This document shows, piece after piece, positions 15,962-25,383 of a stretch of DNA of 64,000 bases. Both the position numbers and the translations under genes were made by a program. Below the pieces are notes generated by a model. The model ran no database searches. It had not been told where the DNA came from and was given only the letters and a program-made list of their open reading frames with translations. The first letter of the stretch is position 1; each line of letters begins with the position of its first letter. The DNA comes from Adhaeribacter_A terreus. Its GTDB lineage: Bacteria > Bacteroidota > Bacteroidia > Cytophagales > Hymenobacteraceae. The stretch is from contig NZ_JBHSKT010000012.1 in assembly GCF_042657365.1 (NCBI RefSeq), positions 1 to 64,000 on the forward strand, written 5' to 3'.

Positions 15962-18763
15962 TTAACGCACTACAACAAAACGCTTTGTAGCTACACCTTC
16001 CGAAGTTTTAACCTGTAACAGGTAAGTTCCCGAATTCAGGTTAGCAACGTTCAGTTTTGCAGAGCCAGATACGTTTTTCAGGGCAGCAACCTGCTTGCCT
16101 GTCAGATCTAAAACGGCTACTTCAGCTTTCAGTGTATTGCCTAGTTCAATGTTCAGCACTTCTGTAGCCGGGTTTGGATAAACATTTACCAGACGGGCCA
16201 GCTGCGCATCTTTCACACCGTTTATCAGGATCGTTACGCTTTCATTCGCAAGGGTCAGGGTATCGCCAGTGGCTGTTTCTACAATAGCAAGGGTGTAATC
16301 GTAACCACCCGGAGCATTGAAGACCACGCGGAAAGCAGTAGTATCGTCAGCTAAAGTAAAACCAGCAGCAGGGCCGAACATTACTTCACCGTTTGCATCG
16401 AAGGTTAAAGGTAAAAAGTTACCAGAAACCGCATCTTCGTAGAACAGTTCAATATCGGAAGCTTGCGCCGGGTTAGTCAGGCTCAGTTTAATGTTCACAG
16501 TTTTACCAGCCATATCGCCAGCTTTCACACCTACCAGGAAGTCATTTTGCGCACGGGTTACCATGTTCGCACGAGCATTCAGATCAGAAGCAATAATTGC
16601 ATCTACAAAAGCAGCAACAGTGATCGATTCTGCCGTTGGAGTAGCCAGCGCAACACCGGTAGCGGCATCTACAATTGCTAACGTGTAATCATAAACACCA
16701 GCAGAAGCAAACGTTATCTTGAAATTGGTAGCTAAGTTAGCCAGCGGGAAGCCGGTAGCCGGACCAAATTCCATTTCGCCGGTAGCGTTGAAAGTCAATG
16801 GCAGGAAGCTACCCGGAGTTGCTTCGTATAATAAAGTAATATCGGATGCCTGCGCCGGATTATCCAAAGTCATTTTCACTTTCACCATCTGACCAGCATA
16901 AGTACCGGTAGTAGTAGCAACAGAGAAGGCTTCTTCTACCGTTGTTTTTACGTTCGCGCGACCGTTAATATCAGAAGCGATGGTTGGAGCTACAGCCGGA
17001 GCAGCTACCGTTACAGATTCAGTAATGCCAGAAACTACAGCAACGCCGGTAACAGCATCAATAATTTCTAAAGTAGTAGCGTAAGTGCCAGCGGCGCTGT
17101 AAGTAACACGGAAGTTTGAAGTAGCATTAGCCAGCGGGAAACCAGTAGCCGGACCGAATACGAATACACCGTTTGCATCGAAAGTGAAAGGCATCCAGGT
17201 GCTGCTCAGCGTTTCGAAATATTCTAATGTCATGTCTGCAGCTTGTGCCGGGTTGGCTAACGTAGCTTTCACTTTTACCATGCGGCCAGCCATATCACCA
17301 GCTACAGTTGTTACGTCATACGTTTCCTGCACGCCGGTTACAACACCTGTACGGCCGTTTAAAGTAGAAGCAATGGTTGGGTTTACAAAAGCAGCAACGG
17401 TAACCGATTCAGTGGTTGGAGTAGCCAAAGCAACGCCAGTAGTCGCATCGTTAATCGCTAAAGTATAGCTATAAGTACCGGCAGCAGCGAAAGTAACTTT
17501 AAAGTTGGTAGCTGTATTCGCTAATGGGAAACCGGTAGCCGGACCGAATTCTGTTTCACCGGCAGCGTTAAAGGTTAATGGCAGGAAGTTACCCGGAGTT
17601 GCTTCGTACAATAAAGTCATGTCAGCAGCCTGCGCAGGATTAGTCAAAGTCATTTTCACTTTTACCATTTGTCCGGCAGAAGTACCAGTGGTAGTGGCAA
17701 CCGAGAAATTTTCTTCAACGGTAGTTTTTACGTTCGCACGACCGTTAATATCAGAAGCAATGGTTGGAGCTACAGCGGGAGCAGCTACCACTACGCTTTC
17801 AGTAACCGCAGGAATCAGAGCCACGCCAGTAGTAGCATCCACGATCTCTAAAGTAGTAGCATAAGTGCCAGCAGCACTATACGTTACACGGAAGTTTGAA
17901 GTAGCATTAGCTAATGGAAAACCAGTTGCCGGAGGACCGAATACAAACACACCGTTCGCATCGAAAGTGAAAGGAACCCAAGTGCTGTTAGCAGTTTCGA
18001 AATACTCTAAGGCCATGTTTGCTGCCTGCGCCGGTGTAGATAAAGTAGCTTTCACTTTCACCATCGCACCAGCCATGCTGCCGGCAGTAGTAGTTACGTC
18101 GTAAGTTTCCTGCACACCAGTTACAACACCAGTGCGGCCGTTTAAGGTAGAAGCAATGGTTGGAGCCGTAGTTACAGCTGCAGTTCCGGTAAGTTTTACT
18201 TCATCCAGACGAGCCTCTACTGAACCTGTTTGTTTTGTCCAACGCAGTTTCAGACCATTGATCTGCGCAGCTGCTGGTAACTGAATGCCAGAAACGGTGT
18301 ACCAGCCAGTAGTTGCGGTTGCAGCTTCAGCAAAAGTATAGGTAACCGGTACATAAGCTATGCCATCCCAGTAAGCAAGTTCAATAACCGGCAAATTGTT
18401 AGCCTGCTCTTTACGGTAAGCAAACTCTAAAGAAAGGTTTGTGTAACCAGAAGCGTCGATGCCTTCAATAGCGAAGATACGTTCAGCACCGGATGCCATC
18501 CAGATGTTGGCGTCGGTAGTGCCATCCGTTCCTTTTGTATTCGATTTACGAACGCTTGTAACGGTGGCCGAAGTCCCACTGGTCATTGTCAGGTTATCAT
18601 TATCGAAACCATCCGCCGATTCATGTACAGGAACATCGGTGTTGTTATTAACCGTACCCATTTTCTCGAAGAAAATCTGGGTTTGCGCCTGGCTGGCATA
18701 GCCACCCAGTACCAGGGAAAGCACAAGAACAGCCTTCCTACATAAGTTTGTAAAATTGTTCAT
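15962..18763 (-). CDS. T9SS type A sorting-domain protein with five repeats
   Basis: A 933-residue secreted protein. Signal peptide about 1-28 (MNNFTNLCRKAVLVLSLVLGGYASQAQ), then a lectin/jelly-roll-like domain of about 170 residues. Five units of about 130 residues follow in the order A-B-A'-B'-C: A units begin IASTLNGRTGVVTGV, B units IASDINGRANVKTT, the last IASDLNARANMVT. Units repeat every ~390 bp on the DNA, so an A-B pair was probably duplicated. The C-terminus VNVYPNPATEVLNIEL to the end is a type A sorting domain, marking export through T9SS and surface attachment. The start at 18763 is preferred to 18817 because of the signal peptide. Likely adhesion or surface role (inferred). Confidence 0.9.
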   Translation of the reverse strand: MNNFTNLCRKAVLVLSLVLGGYASQAQTQIFFEKMGTVNNNTDVPVHESADGFDNDNLTMTSGTSATVTSVRKSNTKGTDGTTDANIWMASGAERIFAIEGIDASGYTNLSLEFAYRKEQANNLPVIELAYWDGIAYVPVTYTFAEAATATTGWYTVSGIQLPAAAQINGLKLRWTKQTGSVEARLDEVKLTGTAAVTTAPTIASTLNGRTGVVTGVQETYDVTTTAGSMAGAMVKVKATLSTPAQAANMALEYFETANSTWVPFTFDANGVFVFGPPATGFPLANATSNFRVTYSAAGTYATTLEIVDATTGVALIPAVTESVVVAAPAVAPTIASDINGRANVKTTVEENFSVATTTGTSAGQMVKVKMTLTNPAQAADMTLLYEATPGNFLPLTFNAAGETEFGPATGFPLANTATNFKVTFAAAGTYSYTLAINDATTGVALATPTTESVTVAAFVNPTIASTLNGRTGVVTGVQETYDVTTVAGDMAGRMVKVKATLANPAQAADMTLEYFETLSSTWMPFTFDANGVFVFGPATGFPLANATSNFRVTYSAAGTYATTLEIIDAVTGVAVVSGITESVTVAAPAVAPTIASDINGRANVKTTVEEAFSVATTTGTYAGQMVKVKMTLDNPAQASDITLLYEATPGSFLPLTFNATGEMEFGPATGFPLANLATNFKITFASAGVYDYTLAIVDAATGVALATPTAESITVAAFVDAIIASDLNARANMVTRAQNDFLVGVKAGDMAGKTVNIKLSLTNPAQASDIELFYEDAVSGNFLPLTFDANGEVMFGPAAGFTLADDTTAFRVVFNAPGGYDYTLAIVETATGDTLTLANESVTILINGVKDAQLARLVNVYPNPATEVLNIELGNTLKAEVAVLDLTGKQVAALKNVSGSAKLNVANLNSGTYLLQVKTSEGVATKRFVVVR

Positions 18764-19043
18764 TAATAGATTAGATAAAGTATGTATAAAAATTGCAATG
18801 AATTCAATAAGTAACAAAAGACCTTACTCTTTCCGACCGCAAAGGTAGGATTAATATCCCGAGAATAGCAAGGTGTTATTGTAAATTATTAATCACAAGT
18901 CTGGAGACAACTAATTGTTGCTGAACGTTGCCTGGGTGTGAAAAAAAATAAATAAAAAGACAATGCGCTGCTAACAGCATAGCCGAATATCAGAAAGGAA
19001 AGGAAAAGAAGATAAACCGCCGGAAAAGTACAGGCAAAAAAAA

Positions 19044-19086
19044 CCAAAACGCTATACTTTTTGCACTAAAAAGTATAGCGTTTTGG
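19044..19086. repeat. Palindromic pair of AAAACG-29 repeats
   Basis: Arms of 19 bp (19044-19062 and 19068-19086) are perfect reverse complements around the loop GCACT. Each strand carries a complete copy (19046-19074 plus, 19056-19084 minus). It could form a strong hairpin. Confidence 0.95.
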
Positions 19087-19111
19087 CAACATGGGATAAA
19101 TAAAATTTCGC

Positions 19112-19140
19112 AAAACGCTATGGTTTCAGGCTTAAAAAGT
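19112..19140 (+). repeat. AAAACG-29 repeat
   Basis: AAAACGCTA-TGG-TTT-CAGGCTT-AAAAAGT, identical to 3399-3427. Two bases after the stop of the kinase gene, reverse to it. Confidence 0.97.
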
Positions 19141-19142
19141 GC

Positions 19143-20321
19143 TTATCGCGGCAGCAGGATCCTAAACGTTGTGCCTTTACCCACTTCACTCCATTTCACG
19201 AATAGTTTACCGTTGTGGTAATTCTCGATGATGCGTTTGGCCAGCGCCAGCCCTAAACCCCAGCCGCGTTTTTTGGTAGTATAGCCGGGCATAAAAACGT
19301 TGTCGATCTTATTTTTCGGAATGCCTTTGCCCGTATCTTTAATATCGATAGCAATAAAATTTTTACCGCTCAACGAAAGATTTACATCAATGCTGCCTTT
19401 GCCTTCCATAGCGTCTATGGCGTTCTTACAAATATTCTCCACCACCCATTCATAAAGCGGAATATTTACTTTGGCCGGAATATGGCTCGGAAAATCGGCG
19501 TGCAAACTGAAAATTACTTTCTGCGAAACCCGGCTTTTTAAATAGGAAAGTGCTTTTTCGGTTACTTTCAGAATGTTTTCGTCTTTTAAAACCGGCACCG
19601 AACCAATATTGGAAAAACGTTCGGTAATAATTTCGAGGCGCCGCACATCTTTGCCCAGTTCTTCTACAATTGGTTCATTCTCGAATTTCGGGTTATAGCG
19701 CAGATATTCGTACCAGGCCATTAAACTACTAAGCGGCGTGCCTAACTGGTGCGCAGTTTCTTTAGCCAAACCCACCCACACGCGGTTCTGCTCAGCTTTG
19801 CGCGAATAACTGAAGGCAAAATAAGCCATGAGCGCAAAACAGGCCATTACAGTAAGCTGCACATACGGGTAATAGCGCAGCTGCGTGAGCAAAGTAGAAT
19901 CTTTGTAAAAAATGTAATTCGTAAAGCCTTCCCCAAATTCTACCAGAATAGGTTGGTGCTGCGCTTTCATTTCAGCAATTTCTTCGCGCAACAGCTCGGC
20001 TTTTCTTTCTTCGGTAATATTTTCCGGCAGCCTGAAATTCTTGTAATCCATCACGTTCTCTTCGCCGTCGGTCAGAATTACGGGCACCGATTTATTGGCT
20101 TCAATAATTTCTTCCTGAATAAAAACGGTATTATCGTCGGTTTCTGAGCCCACCATAAAGCGCAAACCTTTAGCATAAATATCAATAAGCTGCTGTTCGC
20201 GCTCGGCTACTTTTTTTACCAGCAGGTTGGTATAAACCACGGTGGCTGCGCCAATTAAGAGCGCAATAATTACAATTATGAGCTTAATGCGTGATTTTTG
20301 AGTGTAAAGGGAAGACATCAT
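19143..20321 (-). CDS. Sensor histidine kinase
   Basis: A 392-residue membrane kinase. Membrane segments at about 12-30 and 152-172 enclose a ~120-residue extracytoplasmic sensor domain. The phosphoacceptor is His191 in KETAHQLGTPLSSL. The ATPase domain has the N box ENICKNAIDAM, G1 DTGKGIP and G2 GWGLGLALAKRI. No response regulator gene is adjacent, so the partner is elsewhere. Signal unknown. Confidence 0.9.
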   Translation of the reverse strand: MMSSLYTQKSRIKLIIVIIALLIGAATVVYTNLLVKKVAEREQQLIDIYAKGLRFMVGSETDDNTVFIQEEIIEANKSVPVILTDGEENVMDYKNFRLPENITEERKAELLREEIAEMKAQHQPILVEFGEGFTNYIFYKDSTLLTQLRYYPYVQLTVMACFALMAYFAFSYSRKAEQNRVWVGLAKETAHQLGTPLSSLMAWYEYLRYNPKFENEPIVEELGKDVRRLEIITERFSNIGSVPVLKDENILKVTEKALSYLKSRVSQKVIFSLHADFPSHIPAKVNIPLYEWVVENICKNAIDAMEGKGSIDVNLSLSGKNFIAIDIKDTGKGIPKNKIDNVFMPGYTTKKRGWGLGLALAKRIIENYHNGKLFVKWSEVGKGTTFRILLPR

Positions 20322-20476
20322 ATTTTAAAATACCGCCTCATTGCGGCGTATTTTCAACGGAAAACAGGAAAGAAATATGCACTTTTTTCGGGATTATTTT
20401 TGTTGAGAAATTATGTGGCCCCCGAAAGCAAGCTAATTTATAATCGTTTTAAATAAGCAAAGCTTTGAGCTTCACC

Positions 20477-20507
20477 TTTACTATTAAGAAATACAAACGT
20501 AATTTTG
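20477..20507 (+). promoter_or_regulatory. hemA: Candidate Bacteroidota-type promoter for hemA
   Basis: TTTA, 19 bases, then TAATTTTG (20500-20507) matches the Bacteroidota -7 box TAnnTTTG, with a weaker -33 box. It ends 23 bases before the hemA ATG. Confidence 0.4.
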
Positions 20508-20530
20508 CGTGTTGGTTTGAGTAATTGACT

Positions 20531-21808
20531 ATGCTCCGTAATTTTAAAGCCGTTAGCCTCTCGCATAAAAAAGCGCCGTTGGCTATCCGCGAACTTATTG
20601 CTTTAGACGAAACTGCTTGCAAGCAATTTCTGCAGATGATGCAGACTTACCTGCAGGCTACCGATATCCTGATTCTTTCTACCTGCAACCGCACCGAAGT
20701 TTATTACAGCGCCGAAGAAGACCTGAGCGCCGAAATTGTAAAACTGCTGGGCGTTTCCAAAGGTATTGAAAACATTAGCCAGTATTTCGATTTCTTTACC
20801 ATTCTGAACCAGCATACCGATGCCGTGCAGCACCTTTTCGATGTTTCGATGGGCCTGGAGGCGCAGGTGGTTGGCGATATGCAGATCTCGAACCAGGTAA
20901 AAACCGCTTACCAGTGGTCAGCCGATAATAATGCCGCCGGTCCGTTTTTGCACCGTTTAATGCACGCCATTTTCTTTACCAATAAGCGCGTGCAGCAGGA
21001 AACTTCTTTCCGCGACGGCGCCGCTTCTACTTCTTACGCCACCGTAGAACTGGTAGAAGAACTGACCGCCGACATGCACGAACCGAAAATTTTAGTTGTT
21101 GGGTTAGGTGAAATTGGCGCCGACGTTTGCCGCAATTTAGCTGCTTCATCGTTTGCTAAAAACGTAACCATTACCAACCGCACCTTAGCCAAAGCCAAAA
21201 TTCTGGCCGAAGAATGCGACCTGAAAGTAATTCCGCTGGAAGAACTGGTGCCAGCCATGAAAGAAGCCGACGTGATCATTTCTTCGGTTGCCATGGATTC
21301 GCCGTTCTTTACAACCGAAATGATCAAGCGTCTGGATGTGCTTTCTTTCAAATTCTTCATCGATCTTTCGGTACCGCGCAGCGTAGAAGCCGAAGTTGAA
21401 AATATTCCGGGCGTTCTGGTGTATAATATCGATACCATTCAGAATAAAGCTACCGCTGCCTTGCAACTGCGTTTAGACGCTATTCCGCAGGTAAAAGCCA
21501 TTATTACCGAAAGCATTGAAAGTTTCAACGACTGGACGAAGGAAATGCTGGTTTCGCCAACCATTCACAAACTGAAGAATGCGCTTGAGACCATCCGTCA
21601 GGAAGAAATGGCGCGTTACATGAAAAAGCTGAATCCGGAAGAACTTAAACGGATGGATGATGTAACCAAGTCTATCATGCAGAAGATCATTAAATTACCG
21701 GTTCTACAACTAAAAGCAGCCTGTAAACGCGGCGAAGCGGAAACCCTGATCGATGTACTGAACGATCTTTTCGACCTGGAAAAACAACCGGAAGAAATTC
21801 AGCACTAA
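20531..21808 (+). CDS. hemA: Glutamyl-tRNA reductase
   Basis: First step of the C5 pathway to haem: reduces glutamyl-tRNA to glutamate-1-semialdehyde with NADPH. The catalytic Cys52 sits in LSTCNRTEVYY. GLEAQVVGDMQI and the Rossmann VVGLGEIGADVCRNLA are present, and the C-terminal dimerisation helix contains EEMARYMKKLNPEE. 425 residues from the ATG at 20531 (a TTG at 20525 is also in frame). No other haem genes are beside it. Its TAA stop shares its last base with an AAAACG-29 copy that leads into a terminator. Confidence 0.97.
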   Translation: MLRNFKAVSLSHKKAPLAIRELIALDETACKQFLQMMQTYLQATDILILSTCNRTEVYYSAEEDLSAEIVKLLGVSKGIENISQYFDFFTILNQHTDAVQHLFDVSMGLEAQVVGDMQISNQVKTAYQWSADNNAAGPFLHRLMHAIFFTNKRVQQETSFRDGAASTSYATVELVEELTADMHEPKILVVGLGEIGADVCRNLAASSFAKNVTITNRTLAKAKILAEECDLKVIPLEELVPAMKEADVIISSVAMDSPFFTTEMIKRLDVLSFKFFIDLSVPRSVEAEVENIPGVLVYNIDTIQNKATAALQLRLDAIPQVKAIITESIESFNDWTKEMLVSPTIHKLKNALETIRQEEMARYMKKLNPEELKRMDDVTKSIMQKIIKLPVLQLKAACKRGEAETLIDVLNDLFDLEKQPEEIQH

Positions 21809-21836
21809 AAACGGTATTGTTTTAAGCAAAAAAAGT
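21808..21836 (+). repeat. AAAACG-29 repeat
   Basis: AAAACGGTA-TTG-TTT-7-AAAAAGT starting on the last base of the hemA stop. Confidence 0.95.
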
Positions 21837-21868
21837 AAAGCCCCGGCCTAATGGTACGGGGCTTTTTT
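21837..21868 (+). terminator. hemA: Terminator after hemA
   Basis: AAAGCCCCG (21837-21845) pairs with CGGGGCTTT (21857-21865), then TTT. It directly follows a repeat copy. Confidence 0.85.
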
Positions 21869-22084
21869 ATTGTCTATGCTTTTGTTCCGGAATTAATACT
21901 TCTTCCAGAATTAATGAACCGTTCTAAAATATTAAAACACTATATAGTAATATTAAATAATTTGGTTTATGTTTGAACTTTCTATAAACGGATATCAATT
22001 TTACGTCATTTCTATTCACAGAGCCTGCGTTTACCAATTATTTATAACAATTAAATTTTTATCCACATATTTAACAAAACAATT

Positions 22085-22495
22085 ATGAAAAAAATTACCC
22101 TTCCAGCCTTAGCGCTTGTTGCAAGTTTAGCTTTTTCTAGCTGCTCTCAAAGACTTGTAGATTTTACTGTAATCAGTTCTAAAAATCATTCCTTGATGCT
22201 AGATAAGTCACAGGGGAAAAGGGTTAAAGCTTCTAGTATAGGACCTTTTGGCATAGGTGCCAGCATTAAGGATGCCATGGATAAAGCTCTTCAAAGTGCC
22301 GGACCAGATATGGATTTATTAGTTGATGGTGTAGTACGCGTAAACAATTACTTTTTTGTTGGCGGTTATCAAGTTGAAGGCCTAGCCGTAAGCTCCACCA
22401 AATTAAGAGGACAACTTGGTAAAGAAGGTTTTGAAGCGTGGTGTAAAGCAAATAACGTTTTTGACCCGAACAAAGCCGAAGTAATTGCAGAGTAA
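22085..22495 (+). CDS. Small AT-rich lipoprotein
   Basis: A 136-residue lipoprotein: MKKITLPALALVASLAFSSC with Cys at about 20. The mature domain (MDLLVDGVVRVNNYFFVGGYQVEGLAV) resembles small TRL-like or YhcN-type lipoproteins, but I do not recognise the family. Base composition is lower in GC than the neighbours (20 of 60 G/C in 22141-22200), hinting at transfer or weak codon selection. A 216-bp AT-rich leader precedes it. Confidence 0.75.
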   Translation: MKKITLPALALVASLAFSSCSQRLVDFTVISSKNHSLMLDKSQGKRVKASSIGPFGIGASIKDAMDKALQSAGPDMDLLVDGVVRVNNYFFVGGYQVEGLAVSSTKLRGQLGKEGFEAWCKANNVFDPNKAEVIAE

Positions 22496-22511
22496 TTTTA
22501 TTTTTAGCACT

Positions 22512-22553
22512 AGAGCAAAAAAGGATGGCTTACGGGCCATCCTTTTTTGCTCT
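22512..22553. terminator. Bidirectional terminator
   Basis: A 17-bp perfect stem: 22512-22528 (AGAGCAAAAAAGGATGG) pairs with 22537-22553. Between convergent genes. Confidence 0.9.
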
Positions 22554-22574
22554 AAATCTAAAATCAAAAACTTT

Positions 22575-22883
22575 TTAAATATCGGTGCAGCATTCTTCCA
22601 GGCAATCTATCACGTCTATAAGTTTCGGAATAGAGAGGGAATAATAGATCTTGGTTCCAACTTTAAAAGACGAAAGCACGCCTTTATCTTTTAAAGTAAT
22701 TAAATGTTGGGAGGCAATGGCCTGGGGCAAATCAAGATATTGGTAAATTTCGGTAACCGTCATTTTATCTTCTTTACCCAAAAGGTCCACAATTGCGAGC
22801 CGCTTCGGGTGCGCCAACACCTTCAACATCGCCGCGGCTTTATCAATTTTCTTAGATTCCACTCTGGATAATAACGTTCTCAT
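22575..22883 (-). CDS. ArsR/SmtB family regulator
   Basis: A 102-residue winged helix protein: LKVLAHPKRLAIVDLLGKE, MTVTEIYQYLDLPQAIASQHLITLKDKGVLSSFKVGTKIYYSL. The usual ArsR metal box ELCVCDL is absent (MTVTEIYQYL). A cysteine cluster CLEECC sits at the C-terminus (about residues 94-99), which could bind metal or thiol-reactive species (inference). Divergent from anmK, with 120 bp between; no transporter or resistance gene is adjacent. Confidence 0.88.
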   Translation of the reverse strand: MRTLLSRVESKKIDKAAAMLKVLAHPKRLAIVDLLGKEDKMTVTEIYQYLDLPQAIASQHLITLKDKGVLSSFKVGTKIYYSLSIPKLIDVIDCLEECCTDI

Positions 22884-23003
22884 AACTTAAAAAATTTTAA
22901 AACAGGTTCATTTACTTCGCACTTTCACGTTAAAACGTCACAAAATACCGGCGCCGTTCCCTCACGCATTGTGCGAATCATAAATTAACCGTTACTTTAA
23001 ATT

Positions 23004-24080
23004 ATGAACACTTTTCACGTTATCGGGCTTATGTCGGGCACCTCGCTGGATGGAGTCGACTTAGCATACTGTCGTTTTACGTTAGATAAAGGCAATTGGA
23101 TATATAAAATATTAAATACTGCTACAATTGAATATCCCGAAGATTGGATTATTCGGTTAACGACCCTCCCGCAAGCTTCTGCGCTCGATTTTGTGGCTAC
23201 TGACCAAGGCTACGGAAAATATTTAGGCGAACTGGTTGCCGCTTTTATAAAAGAAAACAACCTGAAACCGGATTTTGTAGCGTCGCACGGCCATACCATT
23301 TTTCACCAGCCGGCGCAACATATTTCCTGGCAACTTGGGCACGGTGCGTATTTAGCTGCTTCAGCTTACCTGCCCGTAATTTCCGATTTCCGCACGCTGG
23401 ATATAGCTTTAAACGGCCAGGGCGCACCTTTAGTACCCATCGGCGATAAACTCCTTTTTTCCGGTTTCGATTTCTGCCTGAATCTCGGCGGCATTTCTAA
23501 TATTTCCTTCGATTTCAGCGAAAAACGCATTGCCTACGATATTTCGGCTTGCAACATGCTGTTGAACACCCTAGCAAACGAACTAAAATTAGCTTATGAT
23601 AAAAATGGCGAACTTGCCCGCAGCGGAAAACTGCACCAGCAACTTCTGAATGAGTTAAATGCTCCGGCTTATTTTACTGATAGCTTCCCGAAATCGTTAG
23701 GCAAAGAATGGGTTGATGCACACAGCTTAAAAGCTCTGCAAAATTCTGCGAGTTCCATTCCGGATAAACTACACACCACTTGTCATCACATTGCTTTTCA
23801 AATTTCCGAAGCGGTAAAAACGGTAGGCAAAACGGCACAAAAACCCAAAATGCTGGTAACCGGCGGCGGCGCTTTCAACACCTTTTTAATAGAATTGCTG
23901 CAAAAATATTTAGTCGAAAGTTGTGAAGTTGTAGTGCCGGAGCCCGAAGTAGCAAGCTTTAAAGAAGCGCTGATCTTTGCGTTTTTAGGTGTACTACGGT
24001 GGCGAAATGAAGTGAATTGTTTAAGCTCCGTAACCGGCGCGAGCAAGGATAATATTGGCGGGTCAATTTATCTGAATTAA
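23004..24080 (+). CDS. anmK: Anhydro-N-acetylmuramic acid kinase
   Basis: Phosphorylates and opens 1,6-anhydro-MurNAc in cell-wall recycling, giving MurNAc-6-phosphate. The N-terminus GLMSGTSLDGVDLAYCRF is the AnmK signature; VASHGHTIFHQP, LNLGGISNISF and VTGGGAFNTFL follow as in the actin-like ATPase fold. 358 residues is normal. A motif-like AAAACG-29 match lies in frame at 23817-23845. Followed after 61 bp by the dehydrogenase gene. Confidence 0.95.
   Translation: MNTFHVIGLMSGTSLDGVDLAYCRFTLDKGNWIYKILNTATIEYPEDWIIRLTTLPQASALDFVATDQGYGKYLGELVAAFIKENNLKPDFVASHGHTIFHQPAQHISWQLGHGAYLAASAYLPVISDFRTLDIALNGQGAPLVPIGDKLLFSGFDFCLNLGGISNISFDFSEKRIAYDISACNMLLNTLANELKLAYDKNGELARSGKLHQQLLNELNAPAYFTDSFPKSLGKEWVDAHSLKALQNSASSIPDKLHTTCHHIAFQISEAVKTVGKTAQKPKMLVTGGGAFNTFLIELLQKYLVESCEVVVPEPEVASFKEALIFAFLGVLRWRNEVNCLSSVTGASKDNIGGSIYLN
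23817..23845 (+). repeat. Possible eroded AAAACG-29 copy in coding sequence
   Basis: AAAACGGTA-GGC, AAA for TTT, 7, AAAAACC, inside anmK (KTVGKTAQKP). Spacing exact; may be chance. Confidence 0.3.
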
Positions 24081-24141
24081 CATCTTTAACCAGTTAATGA
24101 ATTCTTATCTTTGCCGGCAGAACTAAAATACCTCCTTATAA

Positions 24142-25368
24142 ATGAAAGAATTACTTGCCAAATTTGAGAACAAACGTCCGGAAATAGTTTTTGAATGGAA
24201 AGACGCTGAAACTGAAGCCGAAGGTTGGGTAGTGATCAACTCGCTGCGCGGTGGTGCTGCCGGCGGCGGAACCCGCATGCGCAAAGGCCTGGACAAGCGC
24301 GAAGTAGAAAGCTTAGCCAAAACCATGGAAGTAAAATTCACGGTTTCCGGTCCGGCCATTGGCGGCGCCAAATCTGGCATTAATTTCGACCCGGCCGATC
24401 CGCGCAAACGTGGCGTGCTGGAGCGTTGGTACAAGGCCGTTATTCCGCTTCTGAAAAACTACTACGGCACCGGCGGCGACCTGAACGTGGATGAAATTCA
24501 CGAAGTAATTCCAATTACCGAAGATTACGGCCTGTGGCACCCGCAGGAAGGCATTGTAAACGGCCATTTCAAAGCTACCGAACCGCAAAAGATCAACAAA
24601 GTTGGCCAGCTGCGCCAAGGTGTAATTAAAGTGATTGAAGACGCAAACTTCACGCCTTCTTTAGCCCGCAAATACACCATTGCCGACATGATAACCGGTT
24701 ACGGCGTAGCCGAGGGTGTACGTCATTTCTACAACATCTGGGGCGGTGAGTTTAAAGGCAAGCGTGCTATTATCCAGGGTTGGGGCAACGTAGGCGCGGC
24801 CGCCGCTTATTATTTAGCTTCCGAAGGCGTTAAAATTGTAGGCATCATCGACCGCGTGGGTGGTTTGTTGAAGCCGGAAGGTTTCTCTTTCGAAGAAATT
24901 AAAGACCTTTTCCTGAACCGTCAGGGCAATGCACTTTCTGCTCCAAATCTGATACCGTTTACCGAGATCAACGAGCAGATCTGGAAAGTTGGCGCAGAGA
25001 TCTTTATTCCGGCGGCAGCTTCAAGATTAGTTACTAAAGAGCAGGTTCAAACCATGATGACCAACGGCCTGGAAGTAATTTCGTGCGGCGCGAACGTACC
25101 GTTCCAGGATCCTGAAATTTTCTTCGGCCCTACCGGGGAATTTGCGGACCAGAACGTTTCCGTAATTCCGGATTTCATTGCGAACTGCGGCATGGCCCGC
25201 GTTTTTGCTTACCTCATGGGCGACAACGTAGAAATCACCGACGAAGCTATTTTCACGGATATTTCTACGATCATTGGCAACGCACTGAAGAAAACGCACG
25301 CGCAGAAAAACAGCAAAACCGAAATCGCTAAAACTTCTTTCGAAATTGCGCTGAGCCAGTTGCTGTAA
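24142..25368 (+). CDS. ELFV-family amino acid dehydrogenase
   Basis: A 408-residue Glu/Leu/Phe/Val dehydrogenase of a subgroup distinct from the two others here. It has GGAAGGGTRMRKG, the catalytic-lysine segment IGGAKSGINFDP, GTGGDLNVDE and the dinucleotide loop QGWGNVGAAAAYYLA. C-terminal ISCGANVPFQDPEIFFG replaces the usual N(S/G)GG context. Substrate is uncertain (glutamate or leucine). Downstream of anmK in the same direction. Confidence 0.85.
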   Translation: MKELLAKFENKRPEIVFEWKDAETEAEGWVVINSLRGGAAGGGTRMRKGLDKREVESLAKTMEVKFTVSGPAIGGAKSGINFDPADPRKRGVLERWYKAVIPLLKNYYGTGGDLNVDEIHEVIPITEDYGLWHPQEGIVNGHFKATEPQKINKVGQLRQGVIKVIEDANFTPSLARKYTIADMITGYGVAEGVRHFYNIWGGEFKGKRAIIQGWGNVGAAAAYYLASEGVKIVGIIDRVGGLLKPEGFSFEEIKDLFLNRQGNALSAPNLIPFTEINEQIWKVGAEIFIPAAASRLVTKEQVQTMMTNGLEVISCGANVPFQDPEIFFGPTGEFADQNVSVIPDFIANCGMARVFAYLMGDNVEITDEAIFTDISTIIGNALKKTHAQKNSKTEIAKTSFEIALSQLL

Positions 25369-25383
25369 TTGATTTATCATAAA

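Larger units (their letters stand above)
18764..19142. other. 379-bp intergenic region
   Basis: Holds the T9SS gene's upstream region, the palindromic repeat pair and a further AAAACG-29 copy. No gene seen. Confidence 0.5.

Noticed and set aside
16463..18104. Several 60-120 codon frames antisense to the T9SS repeats
   Set aside because: Repeat-driven shadows; they recur with the unit period.
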